Positions 23,720 to 34,424 of a stretch of DNA of 64,000 bases are shown here, piece after piece (positions within the stretch are counted from its first letter, which is position 1; each line of letters opens with the position of its first letter). The stretch is from Dicyema japonicum. Its lineage: Eukaryota > Dicyemida > Rhombozoa > Dicyemidae. The notes below the pieces were generated by a model, which was given only the letters and a program-made list of their open reading frames with translations, was not told the DNA's origin and did not search any database. The position numbers and the translations under genes were made by a program. Where the stretch lies: NCBI GenBank assembly GCA_011109175.1, contig RDEW01000042.1, forward strand, positions 358,500 to 422,499, given 5' to 3'.

Positions 23720-24590
23720 TTAGTTTTGAGCCATCCTTAGCTCTCTAACTGCAATCTCTTGGTCACCATCAGCAATCTGATCTTCACTCCAGTATTGTTG
23801 TTCCATGGGCACGATTCCGCCATCCTCAACTTGTTGTAGAGACTTTCTTTTTGGGAAATGAATGACCTCACTAACATCACTCTCTTGAAAGTTCATCCCA
23901 TGTCGGTGCTCTACTAACATGCTTTCAAAAGTTTTCTTTAACACAATAGATTGAATATATGCCCTCGGAATTATGTCACATCAAAAATCCATATATGACT
24001 TGTAAACTTACTTGCAATTCCCTCCCAAGTCTTCTTTGAACCTTCAGGGCTGAGCACTCTTAGTCACCTGAAAATGATCCATGACTGGATTTCCGCAAAT
24101 GATCAGAAGCTTTGGTACCAACAAGCTTCTGGGACGTCTTCAACCCTGAATATTGACGAAAGCCAGGCTTCTCTACAGTGGGAAATTCTTGTCCACTTCG
24201 CGAGCCTCCTATGTGGATACCAAATAAATTTACGTTCCTATCTGAATAAAATCTTATTTCCACTTGCCCATGATGCTTTCTTGACGCCAAATACAGGTCA
24301 TCTCTTCTCTGGACCTACCTTCGAGTTGTGCACAGCATCAAATATATCTGATGGATCTCTAGGAGTGTCCGCTCTTGTCTGTAATGTTATTGTTAGCAAT
24401 CAGTTTTTCTCACTCAAAAGGACTGGTGGTAAATTAATTAATTGTCAACAGCTAATTAAGAATGTACAGTTGACACGGTGGCAGATGCAGAAAGTCTTTC
24501 CAATGTCACTCATACCTATAGAAATGGAAATAAACGTCGAGTTCTTGACCCGTAGTAGCCCTTCAGTAGAATGGAGAAAATATTACTAAT
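23720..24590 (-). other. Possible spliced gene, reverse strand
   Basis: Reverse-strand blocks with protein-like composition: TR-ADTPRDPSDIFDAVHNSK (~24385), SGQEFPTVEKPGFRQYSG (~24175), KTSQKLVGTKASDHLRKSS (~24125), ALKVQRRLGRELQ (~24055) and a terminal block ETFESMLVEHRHGMNF-like to a stop near 23720 (...REL RMAQN). A GTAAGT donor at 24012 and an acceptor near 23941 would join the last two. An 18-nt GT-AG segment would join the two before. Stops remain in the middle (~24290). The forward strand is also open here, so strand choice is uncertain. No family recognised. Confidence 0.3.
24074..24589 (+). CDS. 171-codon open frame, unrecognised
   Basis: An ATG-initiated forward frame of 171 codons, long for this base composition and not part of any repeat I see. 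It contains WEILVHFASLLCGYQINL and SLGVSALVCNVIVSNQFF, moderately hydrophobic but with no motif I can name. It overlaps a competing reverse-strand model. One of the two is likely a shadow. Confidence 0.28.
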   Translation: MIHDWISANDQKLWYQQASGTSSTLNIDESQASLQWEILVHFASLLCGYQINLRSYLNKILFPLAHDAFLTPNTGHLFSGPTFELCTASNISDGSLGVSALVCNVIVSNQFFSLKRTGGKLINCQQLIKNVQLTRWQMQKVFPMSLIPIEMEINVEFLTRSSPSVEWRKYY

Positions 24591-24599
24591 CTACCTGAA

Positions 24600-26880
24600 A
24601 ACGCAATCCATTTCTCAATTCGTAAGAAAATGTGTTCAATGATCTAGCTCCTCTCTTATCAATCTCTTTTCCATCTCATGATAAACACATCGACTTTTTG
24701 CAACTGTGAGGACTTTTTAGTAGAGTTGAAGAACAAATGAACATTTTCCATGCAATTTCACCATTGGGTGTCATCTGAGACATGCAGATTACATGTTGCC
24801 ACTAAAGCAAGAGAAAGTAAGAAAAGGAGGAAACTTACACACAAGAATTGAACATTTAAATTTCAAATTAGACAATTGATTTTTAAAAAAATAGAACTCT
24901 CGTGATCCTGTATCCTTATGTTTTTCTTATCGTCGCATCTGTATTTCGCGAAGAAAACAAAAAAAACACAAAACCCAAGATCTTATTAAATAGTTATCAA
25001 AAATTTTCAACTGAAGATATATTTGAAAAAATAACAAATCATAGCTAACAGAACTATTCAATAATATTATTTAAAGTCTCTGGTGTTTTCGAACTTTGTT
25101 TCTCGGAAAACTTTAATCAACAGAAATAAGGAAAATTGTAATTAAATTACGGTTAACTTTTAAAATTATATTTTCTTTGAAAATTTCAGTTACAACGGTG
25201 GCAAAGAACTCTGCGACTAAAATTTTCAGCAGACATACAAGGTGACAAAATTAAACTTATCGGAAAATTGAACTAATATTTTTATTCGATTATAATTTTC
25301 AATGTTGTGTGAAAAAAAAACTAACCACGTAAACGACGTATTACGGTAAATTTTCACGGAACTAAAATCTTGACTGCAACGCATTGTCACAGAAAAGGAA
25401 TGTCAAACCTCATCTTTGGAGGTTATTTGAAAAATGACAAGAGCCTGCAGAAAAGGAATGTCGAACTTCATCTCTGGAGGTTATTTGAATTTCTAGCTGT
25501 GAACGACTTGAAGCAGTTCGCTATTTTTGTAAAAATTCTTTTACCAATTATACGAGAATTTACGTTTTTAGCTCAAAGTCACTCTCTCAAAGTATCCGGT
25601 TGAATGTAATTTTTGTGTCTCTATGGACATAAGCCCCCTCCCCCCTTAACAGGTAAAACACGTGGAGCCGCGCTTATTTTTATTGAATAGATATAACTCG
25701 AGTCATCCATGGAATAATTATAGGTAAGAAAATATTCGAAAATAACAAAAAATATAAGAAAATATTTCATATCAAAATTGAAAGCATGCCGATATCTGAA
25801 ATTCTCTGACTGTTTTACACTTCAATTTCCGTTTAAATTTCTATCTGATTTTTATACGAGAATGAAAATTTATTGGCAAAGATAAAGCATAGAATTTAAA
25901 ACAATTTCAGGAAAAATAGAAAACGACAAAACTTAAATGATATTTCATGTTTAAATCAAAAATATCGTAACAAGGAACTATTCATTTTTTTATTTAAAGA
26001 ATATTGTGCAAAATTTATTTGCTGAAAACTTTATAGTAGAATGTAAAAATATGTAATCAGAATAAAGTCAATTTCATAAAATAATGGATCTGTATTTTTC
26101 TTTCACATTTGCTGTCTGTAGTTAGACATTAATGTTGATTTTTTTAAAATGCACTAATTGATTGATCAAATTATATATCGAAAATAGCAAAATTCAAATA
26201 TAAACTTCATAAATTAACTTTGTCTGGTTTTCTTCACATAGCAGTTTCCGCACTTAATTAAACTGTCTCCTTCAGTATATATACGGTTTACATTGTGTTT
26301 CGCTGCAGGCACTTCTTTCTGTGACCCACTGTTCCGTATTTTCCTACAATTAATTACAAACTAGGTTCAACAGATGTTTCTCTAGTAAATTCTCCAATGT
26401 TATTTTGTACATAAATCGATGTCGGAGATTATAAAATAATGAAGATGGATAATTTTTTTATGAAATTTATACTGCACGTGTTAATATGTCTGAATGATCT
26501 CTCCAATATTAAGATATTCCATTGAGTCAATATAACGGAACAGCTTCAATCTTGTGTTAAAGATTGATTCATAAACTAATAGCCAACGTATTATAATGAA
26601 ACTTGTACTTAGAACTAATCCAATAACTAACTCGGTAATATTACGCTGGGAGTGTTATTTTGACTAAGTAATTCTAGTTTTCTCTTGTTATTTTGATATA
26701 TTTTCCATACTTGTAAAGTCCAATAGATTTATCCCATAGCCCGCAGGAAGATGCGATATTTGCATATATAAATATAATATTGTATAAATTGTCTCCAAAT
26801 TGACTCATGTACTTCTACACAACCGGATTCTTCTTGGTCCTCAATAGCAATTAATTTCTCTCTTCATCAATCCTTTTTTT
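24600..26880. other. No gene seen
   Basis: Strongly AT-rich. Apart from a 58-bp local duplication (copies at 25391-25431 and 25449-25489) I see no coding block or structured element. Confidence 0.5.
25391..25489. repeat. 58-bp local duplication
   Basis: A 41-bp block beginning AGAAAAGGAATGTC is repeated at period 58 with four mismatches. Confidence 0.8.
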
Positions 26881-26907
26881 TTTTACTGTAATCAATTGAA
26901 ATAAATT

Positions 26908-27812
26908 CTATTTCAATAGGATCATAAATATCTGTTCTGGATACAATTTCATCTGTTCATTTATGTTAGTAAATTCTGATTCATATTCTATACGTTCTAA
27001 ACGTTTAAAACAGTTTGAAATTGTTTGAGATTTCACATCTTCCCATGCCATTTTTACAAACAATACAATATCCCTAAAATTTAACTTCTTATATGATTCC
27101 GAACTATAAATATTTTCAGACGAGTAACTCTTTGAAACTTCTTCAAATTCTTTTAAAAAGCCATCAATATCCACATGTTATTCAGTGCGCATTTCGCCGT
27201 GTAATTTACGCATTCGAAATATGTAATTTCTCCAAATACCCGTTTGAATTTTTAAAATTAGTTAGCGAAAGTTCTTTAGCGAAAAAATCTGCCTTGTGTA
27301 ATAATAGAGAATCGTTCAATAAAGCACCTGAAATGTTAGAGTAGAAAGTGTACCTTTTGATTCAATTGAATCCATCCAATCTACTAGATTTTCATCAAGC
27401 TAAAGGTATTTTAATATTTTACAAGTTTTTAGTTTAGCATTTCAGTTCTTGAACTGAAATAAAAGCGATTTTGTATTCATTAATATTCTAGATTCTCTTT
27501 TTTAAAAATAGAAGAAAATCTGTTGCATATCGCCTGAGATGAAGCTAATTTATTGGTTTCTCTATACCGCAATATTTCCACTTTTTGAGCAATTGAAAGT
27601 CTGGTGTAGCCACCAACAGGAACATTCTGACCCATGCTTGCTTTAAAGTATTTAAATTTTTAAAAATATTTAAAAAAATAAAAATAATATTTTAAAATGT
27701 TGGCAAATTTCAGAATTGGCAAATATCATTGAAAAATAGAAAAAATCGATTAAAATGGCAAATTTTAAAATTGGCAAATTTAAGAGTGGCATATTTGAGA
27801 GAGTTTACTGTA
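26908..27812 (-). pseudogene. pogo/Tigger transposon lacking its DDE domain
   Basis: Reverse-strand N-terminal part: MGQNVPVGGYTRLSIAQKVE and EILRYRETNKLASSQAICNRF (27630-27500) form the first helix-turn-helix. DENLVDWMDSIESKG, DSLLLHKADFFAKELSL and FKNSNGYLEKLHI (27400-27230) form the CENP-B/Tc5-type second DNA-binding domain, ending HGEMR. The frame then runs straight into FLKEFEEVSK...MAWEDVKSQTISNCF (27174-26908). This is the C-terminal 'AWxxVxxxTIxNCF' signature of the same family. The ~200-residue DDE nuclease that should lie between is absent. A likely terminal repeat, ending TTTACTGTA, is at 27787-27812. The copy cannot transpose by itself. Confidence 0.75.
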
Positions 27813-28259
27813 TAAATAAAAAACCCTGTTTTTTTTCAAAGTAGACTTTGCCAAATTGTCCATTCATCTCCTAATCGAACTGTAAATTTGTGATCCAATA
27901 GTTTTTCTATTTTTGAAAAAGACATTAAGTGTACAAAGAAACCAACGGTGCAACAGGGTAAAATTGACAGCTTAACCTTTTGACCTATCAACTGTTATCT
28001 TAACTTTTCTAATAAAACAAAAATATAAGTTTCATTTACTAAACTGTGCTGATTTGTACTAAAATTATGCTTGTTTTAAGGAAGCACACTAGATTCAGAA
28101 ATGCCACTAGCTTAGACAATTTTTAGTTGTTTGACTATCTTGACTGAAAATATGGTTTTTTAGTAAAATAATATTTTTAAAATTATGTTATTCTTACACG
28201 TGTTTGTCCTAGATCAAAGGCGATAAACTCATTTCGCTTCGACAGCATTTTGCTGATTT

Positions 28260-28800
28260 CATAGCTTGTAGTAACTGATGTAGTACTTCGATTATGATTT
28301 TTGTGAAATGAGTCTCTAACGCAGTTAAATTTTTTCGCAATTCATTAAGCTTTAGAGCACGCATGGACCTTCTTATATAATAAGCAACTTAATACCTTCG
28401 AAATGATTGCATGTTCAGGACTTGTGTGCGGTTGATTCCTCGTAAGCTAACATTTCAGGTTATCCAGTGAATCTTGTAAGTAGTTTAGTTTTTTTTAGCA
28501 TTTTGTAATTACGTTTTCAACATGGGGAGAGAATGACATATGCATGCCAAAAGTCACCCCAAGGATCCTTTGGGATTTTCTGAAAGGAATAGCTTCATTG
28601 TTTGCCTTCAGTTCGACCGTCTGTCTTCCCAGTCTCTTGTCTAAAGTAAATAGAGTTGTAACGGACTTTTTGCTGCTACTAGTTAGGCGATTTTTCTATC
28701 TTCACCGTCCGGTTCAAGGATTACAATTAGACTCAGGCTACACTGCTGGTAAGATTCGGAGGGCTTGGAACTTGTAAGCATGTAGACATTTCTTTCCTTG
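28260..28800 (-). pseudogene. LINE RT C-terminal fragment
   Basis: The reverse strand reads LFTLDKRLGRQTVELKANN, EAIPFRKSQRILGVTF and MSFSPHVENVITKC. This parallels LFTTYKRQLCVELK, EAIPINKTPKILGVTFD in the copy at 63290-63480, and SPTILGLKLD...HVNDVIAKV at 59470. A degraded continuation (RRSMRALKLNELRKNL) reaches about 28260. Confidence 0.65.
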
Positions 28801-28809
28801 CATATCTCT

Positions 28810-29980
28810 CGTCGCTAATAACCTATAACACCGTTATCAAAAGGATTCTATACTTCCTCCCTGAATTTTCGTGAGCTATATAGCCCTCATTTGCACCCCA
28901 AGATAATTTTTTAATCGTCTCTACTAGATTGTTAGCCAGTGATCCAATTGAGTCATGGTCGTCTTTATTTTTAAAATCCCTTTTATCGTTTAAGTGATTA
29001 TTCAGTACATCTGGCAGAATTAATTTTGCCTTCCACGACAGTAGTCCCTAAAATCGACTTATCTAGTGATCTCCAGACTCTCTGGAACGGAGGCGAAGAA
29101 CTTAATCCACTATCGACTATAAAGGAATACTCCTCTAAAATTCGGTGATTACAACACTTTTTAGAAAATCAGTGTATATGTCCAATCGCCCCTTTGTTAT
29201 CATAAAAAGTTTTCAGAATTAGTTCCAAAGCATCATCGTTAACAATTTGATTATCTCGAAAAAGTTTCCAGAGTTAGTTCTATAAGCATCATTGTTCATC
29301 AACTTTGAAATACCTTCAACCCTGTGACTTTGAAACGCAATATTCTTTCTTGCAAGGAGAAAAACAAAAGATCTATAAATCGTCCAAAATTAAGTTGCCA
29401 CTTTGTTTTCTCACTCTAATATGTTTTTTGAGTTTGTAATCAATCGTGCATGATTTTTAAAATATTTTTGCAAAATCCAAATACTGTGATCAGGACTTCT
29501 TTCATGTTTATAAATGCCAAGATTCAAATTTCTCCAGCAGCTAAATCCATCTTCGTTACAAAAACTTGATTTTCATATTGAAAATAAAAACAAACAAAGC
29601 AAAAGGCAGCTTGTTTGCAAAGTGAATATATCAGCCATTTTCTCTGCAAACGCTCGTCATTACTTGACAAAGTTTCAAACAAAAAACGTTGCCTTTGGAT
29701 TCAACGTTCTAAGTGACAGGAGCATTACAATACACACAAGAAATCAGAACATCACGTTATACCGCGCAAGCGTAAAATCGCCGACATAAAATGGTCACTG
29801 ACCGCGCTTCATCACGAAGAGAAATAAAATAAATCACAACGAACACGCGTCTGCCATTTATTAAAACCAGTGGCTTGAAGTTTTTAGCGGTGTCAATAGA
29901 AAAAAGTGATCATTAGCAGTCGATCTTGTCTATGATGAAGTAACATATAGAAAAAAAGTGAGTATAACTTATTAATGTGA
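28810..29980. other. No gene seen
   Basis: AT-rich, with a degenerate ~58-bp duplication near 29200-29310 (GTTTTCAGAATTAGTTCC against GTTTCCAGAGTTAGTTCT). A forward frame at 29514-29789 has no recognisable motif and is not called as a gene. Confidence 0.4.
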
Positions 29981-29984
29981 ACTC

Positions 29985-30056
29985 TACGGCTTGGACCTGC
30001 CACCTCCTAAAGCGTAATGCCTGGGCGGCTACCCCTATGGACCCCGTATTTACGCC
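29985..30056 (-). repeat. GC-rich terminal-repeat-like block
   Basis: A sharply GC-rich island in AT-rich DNA. On the reverse strand it begins AGTGGCGTAAATACGGGG and continues through GTAGCCGCCCAGGC. 'AGTGGCGTAxxTA' followed by G-rich sequence resembles the ends of several animal DNA transposon groups. No partner end was found, so this is a solo end or a relic. Confidence 0.35.
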
Positions 30057-30219
30057 ACTACGCATGTCCATCCACTAACTAGCAGAAAGGGAAGAAATAG
30101 TTGAAAACCTACACATCGCATTAACTATACCATCAAACATCTTTAAAGTCATCTGGACTTTTGTCTATACTCGGCATAACTGCGGTAATGTGAAGAGAAT
30201 TGATGAGGTGACCATTTCG

Positions 30220-31120
30220 AATTTCAGGAATCAGAGGAATTTGAGAGGATAAAGTCCATAGAACCTCTAGATCTCCCGCAATTGGAGCAACAAAATAGAT
30301 TTTTGATTAAACAAGTCCAGTCGTGTCGATCTTGGCATAAAGTTACCATCAACCCTGGTAAATTCCGCTATCAGCGGATTGAACAAAGGATTCTCAATGA
30401 ACCGGGTAAACAAATTTGATATTCTTTGTCGAAGACCTTCAGCATTTCAACATCCTTTTTCCGCATTATCAGATGTTTCTCTATCTACCAAATTAGTGAT
30501 TTTTTTTCTAAGCTTTAAGTTGTATTCCTAAAATCTCCAGTAACCTCATGTCATACAGACACTGTATTTTTCAAAGTCAACAAGTCACCCAATCGTTTGC
30601 TATTTGATAAATATTGCAGATTAATGGAAGAAAATATATTATTGATTTCACGTGCTCTGATTGTGTAGGCTTAAATCACATGGCATACTCTACCATAATT
30701 GATATCCCACTTCATTGATCAGAGCCTGTTATGTAGAATTACACTTTACTTTGTTAAACAACTTTTTCTGGTTGCTGACTTTTTTTTCCTGCATTACAGC
30801 CACCCGTCGGCGATCAATTTACTGATTAAAGTCACGTGCTATAGGTTTAGCACATAAAACTGAGCCTTATTGTCTGTATTCACTTTTTCGTTTATCAAAT
30901 CTATTTTTCTAAATTCCATTTTGATATGAGATTAGGCAGAAAAATAACTTTCTAAGAAATTGTACAGCAAATCGAAGTCTTTGGGTGTCTTTGGGTTCAT
31001 TCTTCGTTTGTAGTCTCGTCGGATCTTTTCCTGTTTCTCAAAAATAGCTTCAGTTTTCGTTCTCCCTCCCATTTTAGTCGTTCAGCTTTCTTCCTCCTCA
31101 ATTCCTTGACATATCAAATG
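30220..31120 (-). pseudogene. IQUB-like gene remnant (axonemal protein)
   Basis: IQUB is an IQ-motif/ubiquitin-like protein of motile cilia. Reverse-strand blocks match the conserved middle and C-terminal part of that family in order. These are RDYKRRMNPKTPKDFDLLYN (~31010), a poorly kept stretch with IDLIN and NKAQFYVL (~30890), TIRAREINNIF and KRLGDLLTLKNTV (30664-30570), NLVDRET (~30490), GLRQRISNLFTRF and IENPLFNPLIAEF (30450-30380), and CSNCG with STDF-like SMDFILSNSSDS (~30270). Frames change between blocks and an in-frame TGA lies between LVDRET and GLRQRI. Some breaks could be mini-introns, but that stop cannot be. The N-terminal half is not visible. Confidence 0.62.
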
Positions 31121-31129
31121 CTAATCCAT

Positions 31130-31990
31130 CGACGTACATATTATTGAATGGTGACAATCTCAGCGTCAATTTAACCACCAACCGCCTGGATCTTGTTTTT
31201 TTGGACGACACTAATTTGTCTCGTTTTGCTTACTCATTTTATATTTCCACAGTCTGAGTGTTTTTCTCATGTCGATCCACAGAATGTAAATGAATTCGCT
31301 TTGGGTCGGTTTGAACCCTATGATTGTGTTATTGCATCCCTTTCGTTTTGTTCACAAAGCTAATTCCAGTGGATTTTTTTTACCGTTTTATTGATTTTAA
31401 TTTTTTTATTTATTTGATAATAAAACCATTTATAACAAAAAAATTGATTTTAATTGCCACGGAATTTTTATTGACTATGATAATCTCCTTAAAGCTGTAC
31501 TTTCTCCCTTTGAAGTCATATCTGAGTCATTTCCCTTTTTTTCTTGTAGTTGTTAACTTTTTTATCATTAGAGGTTAATGTTAATAAAAAATATAATAAA
31601 TGGTTCCCCTGATATGGAAGCACATAGTGTCATTGTGCATAAAAGATGAAGTCTTTTCATTGTATCAGTCATAAAAAATCTCTTTCTCTAGTGATCTCTG
31701 ACTCTTTGGTGAAAAGAAAAGAACCACTGACTTTATTCGTTTAAAAATGGAAAAAAAACTTTTGTGTAGGTTCATGGCTTTCTTTTCTGGGAATCTATTG
31801 TTCTATCATGCTATAAGTGGATGTGACCTTAATAGAATTGATCCATTATTCATTATTATAATTCCATTTTGATAAATACATAAATTAATAAAATTTTATG
31901 AAAAAATGAACTTAATAATAAATATATTAATAAAATTTAAAAAAATATATTTTACTTTGTTGTTTTATTTAAGTGCTTCAAAGTTAGAAT
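31130..31990. other. No gene seen
   Basis: AT-rich. A forward frame at 31324-31578 is a Phe/Ile/Leu-rich run produced by T-rich sequence and is not called. It ends in the AT-rich leader of the HP1 gene. Confidence 0.45.
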
Positions 31991-31999
31991 CGTATTTAA

Positions 32000-32414
32000 A
32001 TGGAAGAAACTGGTAACGATATAGAATACGAAGTTGAGGATATCATTGATAGAATTCAACATGGTGAAGTTTTGTACTATCTCATCCAATGGAAGGGCTA
32101 TTCCACGTGATTGATATAATTACCATTAGAAACACATGGGAACCAGAAGGTAATCTTTCATGTGATGAATTAATTGCTGAATTCAATAAACGTAAAAAAT
32201 CGAATCTTTGATTGATTCTGGCCGTAAAATCGAAGTTGTGCTTGGAATGACAAAAACAAAGGACAATAAACTTTGGTTTGCTGTAAAATGGTTGATCTGG
32301 CTTTTAATTCTCAGGGAAGGCTCTGATGAAGTTGATTTCGTGCTTGCCTCTCAAGTCTCTATGGATTATCCTGATCTTGTAATTAAATTTTATGAATCTA
32401 AACTTGCTTTTTAA
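32000..32414 (+). CDS. HP1-type chromobox protein with two mini-introns
   Basis: Nuclear heterochromatin protein. The chromodomain binds methylated histone H3 Lys9 and the chromoshadow domain dimerises. The first exon gives YEVEDIIDRIQHGEVLYYLI and QWKGYST. After removal of 23 nt (32107-32129) it continues NTWEPEGNLSCDELIAEF, the canonical chromodomain end. The chromoshadow follows as KIEVVLGMTKTKDNKLWFAV and, after removal of 24 nt (32291-32314), KWEGSDEVDFVLASQVSMD and YPDLVIKFYESKLAF. The predicted product is about 122 residues. The linker between domains is almost absent, far shorter than usual. One base appears to be missing in the A6 run at 32194-32199, where the frame changes. This could be a sequencing error or real damage. 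The start ATG at 32000 follows an AT-rich leader. Confidence 0.85.
32107..32129 (+). other. Mini-intron 1 of HP1 gene (23 nt)
   Basis: Begins GTGATT and ends CATTAG. Removing it converts two in-frame stops into the uninterrupted chromodomain reading GYST/NTWEPE. Confidence 0.8.
32291..32314 (+). other. Mini-intron 2 of HP1 gene (24 nt)
   Basis: Begins GTTGAT and ends TTCTCAG. It is a multiple of three without a stop, so only the family alignment (KW/EGSDEVD) reveals it. Confidence 0.7.
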
Positions 32415-32739
32415 AATTTTTATTTGGCCTAGATTACTTACTGTCTATCTTATTTTGATCGTTACATGTCTGAAATTGAATTTTCATTATAACATTGCCA
32501 GGAGACTTTAGTGGTAGACTTTGATCTCGTTTTTTGATTACTTGACATGTCTAATTTTCCTTACTGTAGTGGTTTCCAGCTATATCTCGCTGTTTCCGTC
32601 AACATTCAATTTTTGCTGGATTCTTTTGAATTTATTTGAAGTGAACTGAGATAGTCGGATAATGAAATTGTGTTCCAATGATTTCTTTACAAAAACGAGA
32701 AGAAACTGAAGACTCATTCAGTGAATCCATTGTAATGAC

Positions 32740-33216
32740 TCAGTTGAAATCAAGGTTGACACCATTATCAAAACGGACATAATGATTGAGCACAACAAGC
32801 CAGACCTGTTCGTTTTTGATAAAAGGGGAAACAAAATTATCTTGGTTGGAGTGGTAATAACATCTTCCCAAAATCTACAGCAGGTGGAATGCGATTAGCT
32901 GAGGTAGCATGACCTTCTTTCCAAAGAATTGAAGTCGATACACCACGCAGAGGTCTAGATTGTCCCGATTGTACTCACTTGGGATGGCCTAGTGACTTCC
33001 CATTCGTGGAAGTATGCCAGATCTTTGAATATAAGTGAAAGAACGTATGCGTATGTTCAATCGCTGGTACTCAAGGAGACCTTTGAGAGTATGATTGTAT
33101 CATATAAGAACGAAGTCGATGTTTCGCGGCGTTATGATAAACTTAATGAAGGGATAAAGGATATTTACTCTCGGTCTGATTATAAGAAATTCAAGAGAAG
33201 AGTGTTTGCAAAATGA
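32740..33216 (+). pseudogene. R2-type LINE endonuclease fragment
   Basis: Reads VDTIIKTDIMIEHNKPDLFV, IILVGVVITSSQNLQQVE, then in frame IVPIVLTWDGLVTS, YVQSLVLKETFESMIVSYKN and a basic end. It corresponds to the RLE region at 3830-4140 (NKPDIVV...LIIEVGI...VIPIVMTWEG). The KPD is kept, but the Glu of the EVGI motif is replaced by Gly, so a catalytic residue is lost. One stop and a shift lie after QQVE. The RT part is absent. Confidence 0.75.
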
Positions 33217-33224
33217 TGTATTGA

Positions 33225-33970
33225 GAAAAAAAGGACTGTGACAATTGGGTTTACTCCCATAGTTGCTCGAAGAGGAACGAATTGGATAGAGAACATTTAA
33301 TTAGAATTAACCTTTTAAATAGTAAAATAATAATTTGTTATTTAAATAACATTTATCTTGAAAATATTTATGGACACTAAATTAGAGGATAGCTTCTATG
33401 GTACCTAAATTCCTTACAAGTATGCCAGTCCGAAAAGGGTAACATATGTGCAGTTACGTACTTCAAAAAAGTTTCGGAGAGTTGGATTAAATCATACGAA
33501 TTCTGCTCAAAGCACTCTCGAAAGTTGTTTATTTACACAACTTCGGAAAACCGCGACAAACTAACTGTGGATTGACATGTCTTTTTTTTCGTTGAGGGAT
33601 GCATCAAAATATCTAGAATGATGTTCATATTGAGAGGTTTACCTTTTTTATGACGGAGGGCGCTACTAAGCTAATACCTTGAGATAGTCGAAGAAACTGA
33701 TTGTAATTAGACTGTAACTTTAGTATAACTACAATTATAATGAATTTCAGTTATATTAATTCTCACTTTTAAGAAGGTTTTTGACCACGTGCTTTTTAGT
33801 TGTTAGTGGACGCTTTTATTTTATTTAAAGTGCTTAGAAGATTGAAATAAGTAATTTAACATTGTATTTTTAAGAAGAGTGATTAAATTGTCAGTTTTAA
33901 AAAAAATTTAGATTTTTTTTTACCCACGTGGCTGTTTCTCATTGTTTCGACATCTCGGATATCTGGGATC
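33225..33970. other. No gene seen
   Basis: AT-rich intergenic DNA without recognisable features. Confidence 0.5.
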
Positions 33971-33974
33971 TTGT

Positions 33975-34235
33975 TTTTAGGCCAAGAAATGATTATAGTT
34001 GAAAGTTTTGGTTTCCAAGCGAAGCGATTTTCCACTTATTCCTCCAGTTGTCTCGACCACAATCGGATAAAACGCGAATCGGTCGCGTAGCGCTTCGTAT
34101 TTCTTTCCTTTGCCCTCATCGTTTTTTCCTTTGCATACAGTGTTGTCTACCACGTCCCGACAATGTTGGACGGGCAAAGCGTGTCGACACAAGTAGCGTC
34201 CCAGACCAAAGGTTTCCCCTCTTCAAATAATTAGA
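33975..34235 (-). pseudogene. LINE C-terminal module (ETSG type)
   Basis: Reverse strand: LFEEGKPLVWDATCVDTL, matching the nuclease segment TEGKSLVWDCTVVD of the 48-kb element. After a shift it continues KKYEALRDRFAFYPIVVETT and GGISGKS. It keeps the WD...D and ETxG positions. The tail downstream has been replaced by unrelated sequence. Confidence 0.7.
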
Positions 34236-34424
34236 ACCGAATCTGGATTTTTATTTTCTTAGGTTACCAGTATAGACGTCATCTACTCACAGATGGAGAT
34301 TATAAACAAAAACACTGATTTTTTTTCAAATTCTGCATAATTTTATTTTTTTCATCTGGATTATTTTTATAATATTAAAATCTATATTAAAATTACAAGA
34401 ATTTGAATATCAAATATACTAATC

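Noticed and set aside
31324-31578. Hydrophobic 84-codon frame as a membrane protein
   Set aside because: The Phe/Ile/Leu content comes from T-rich DNA, with no start context or conserved motif.
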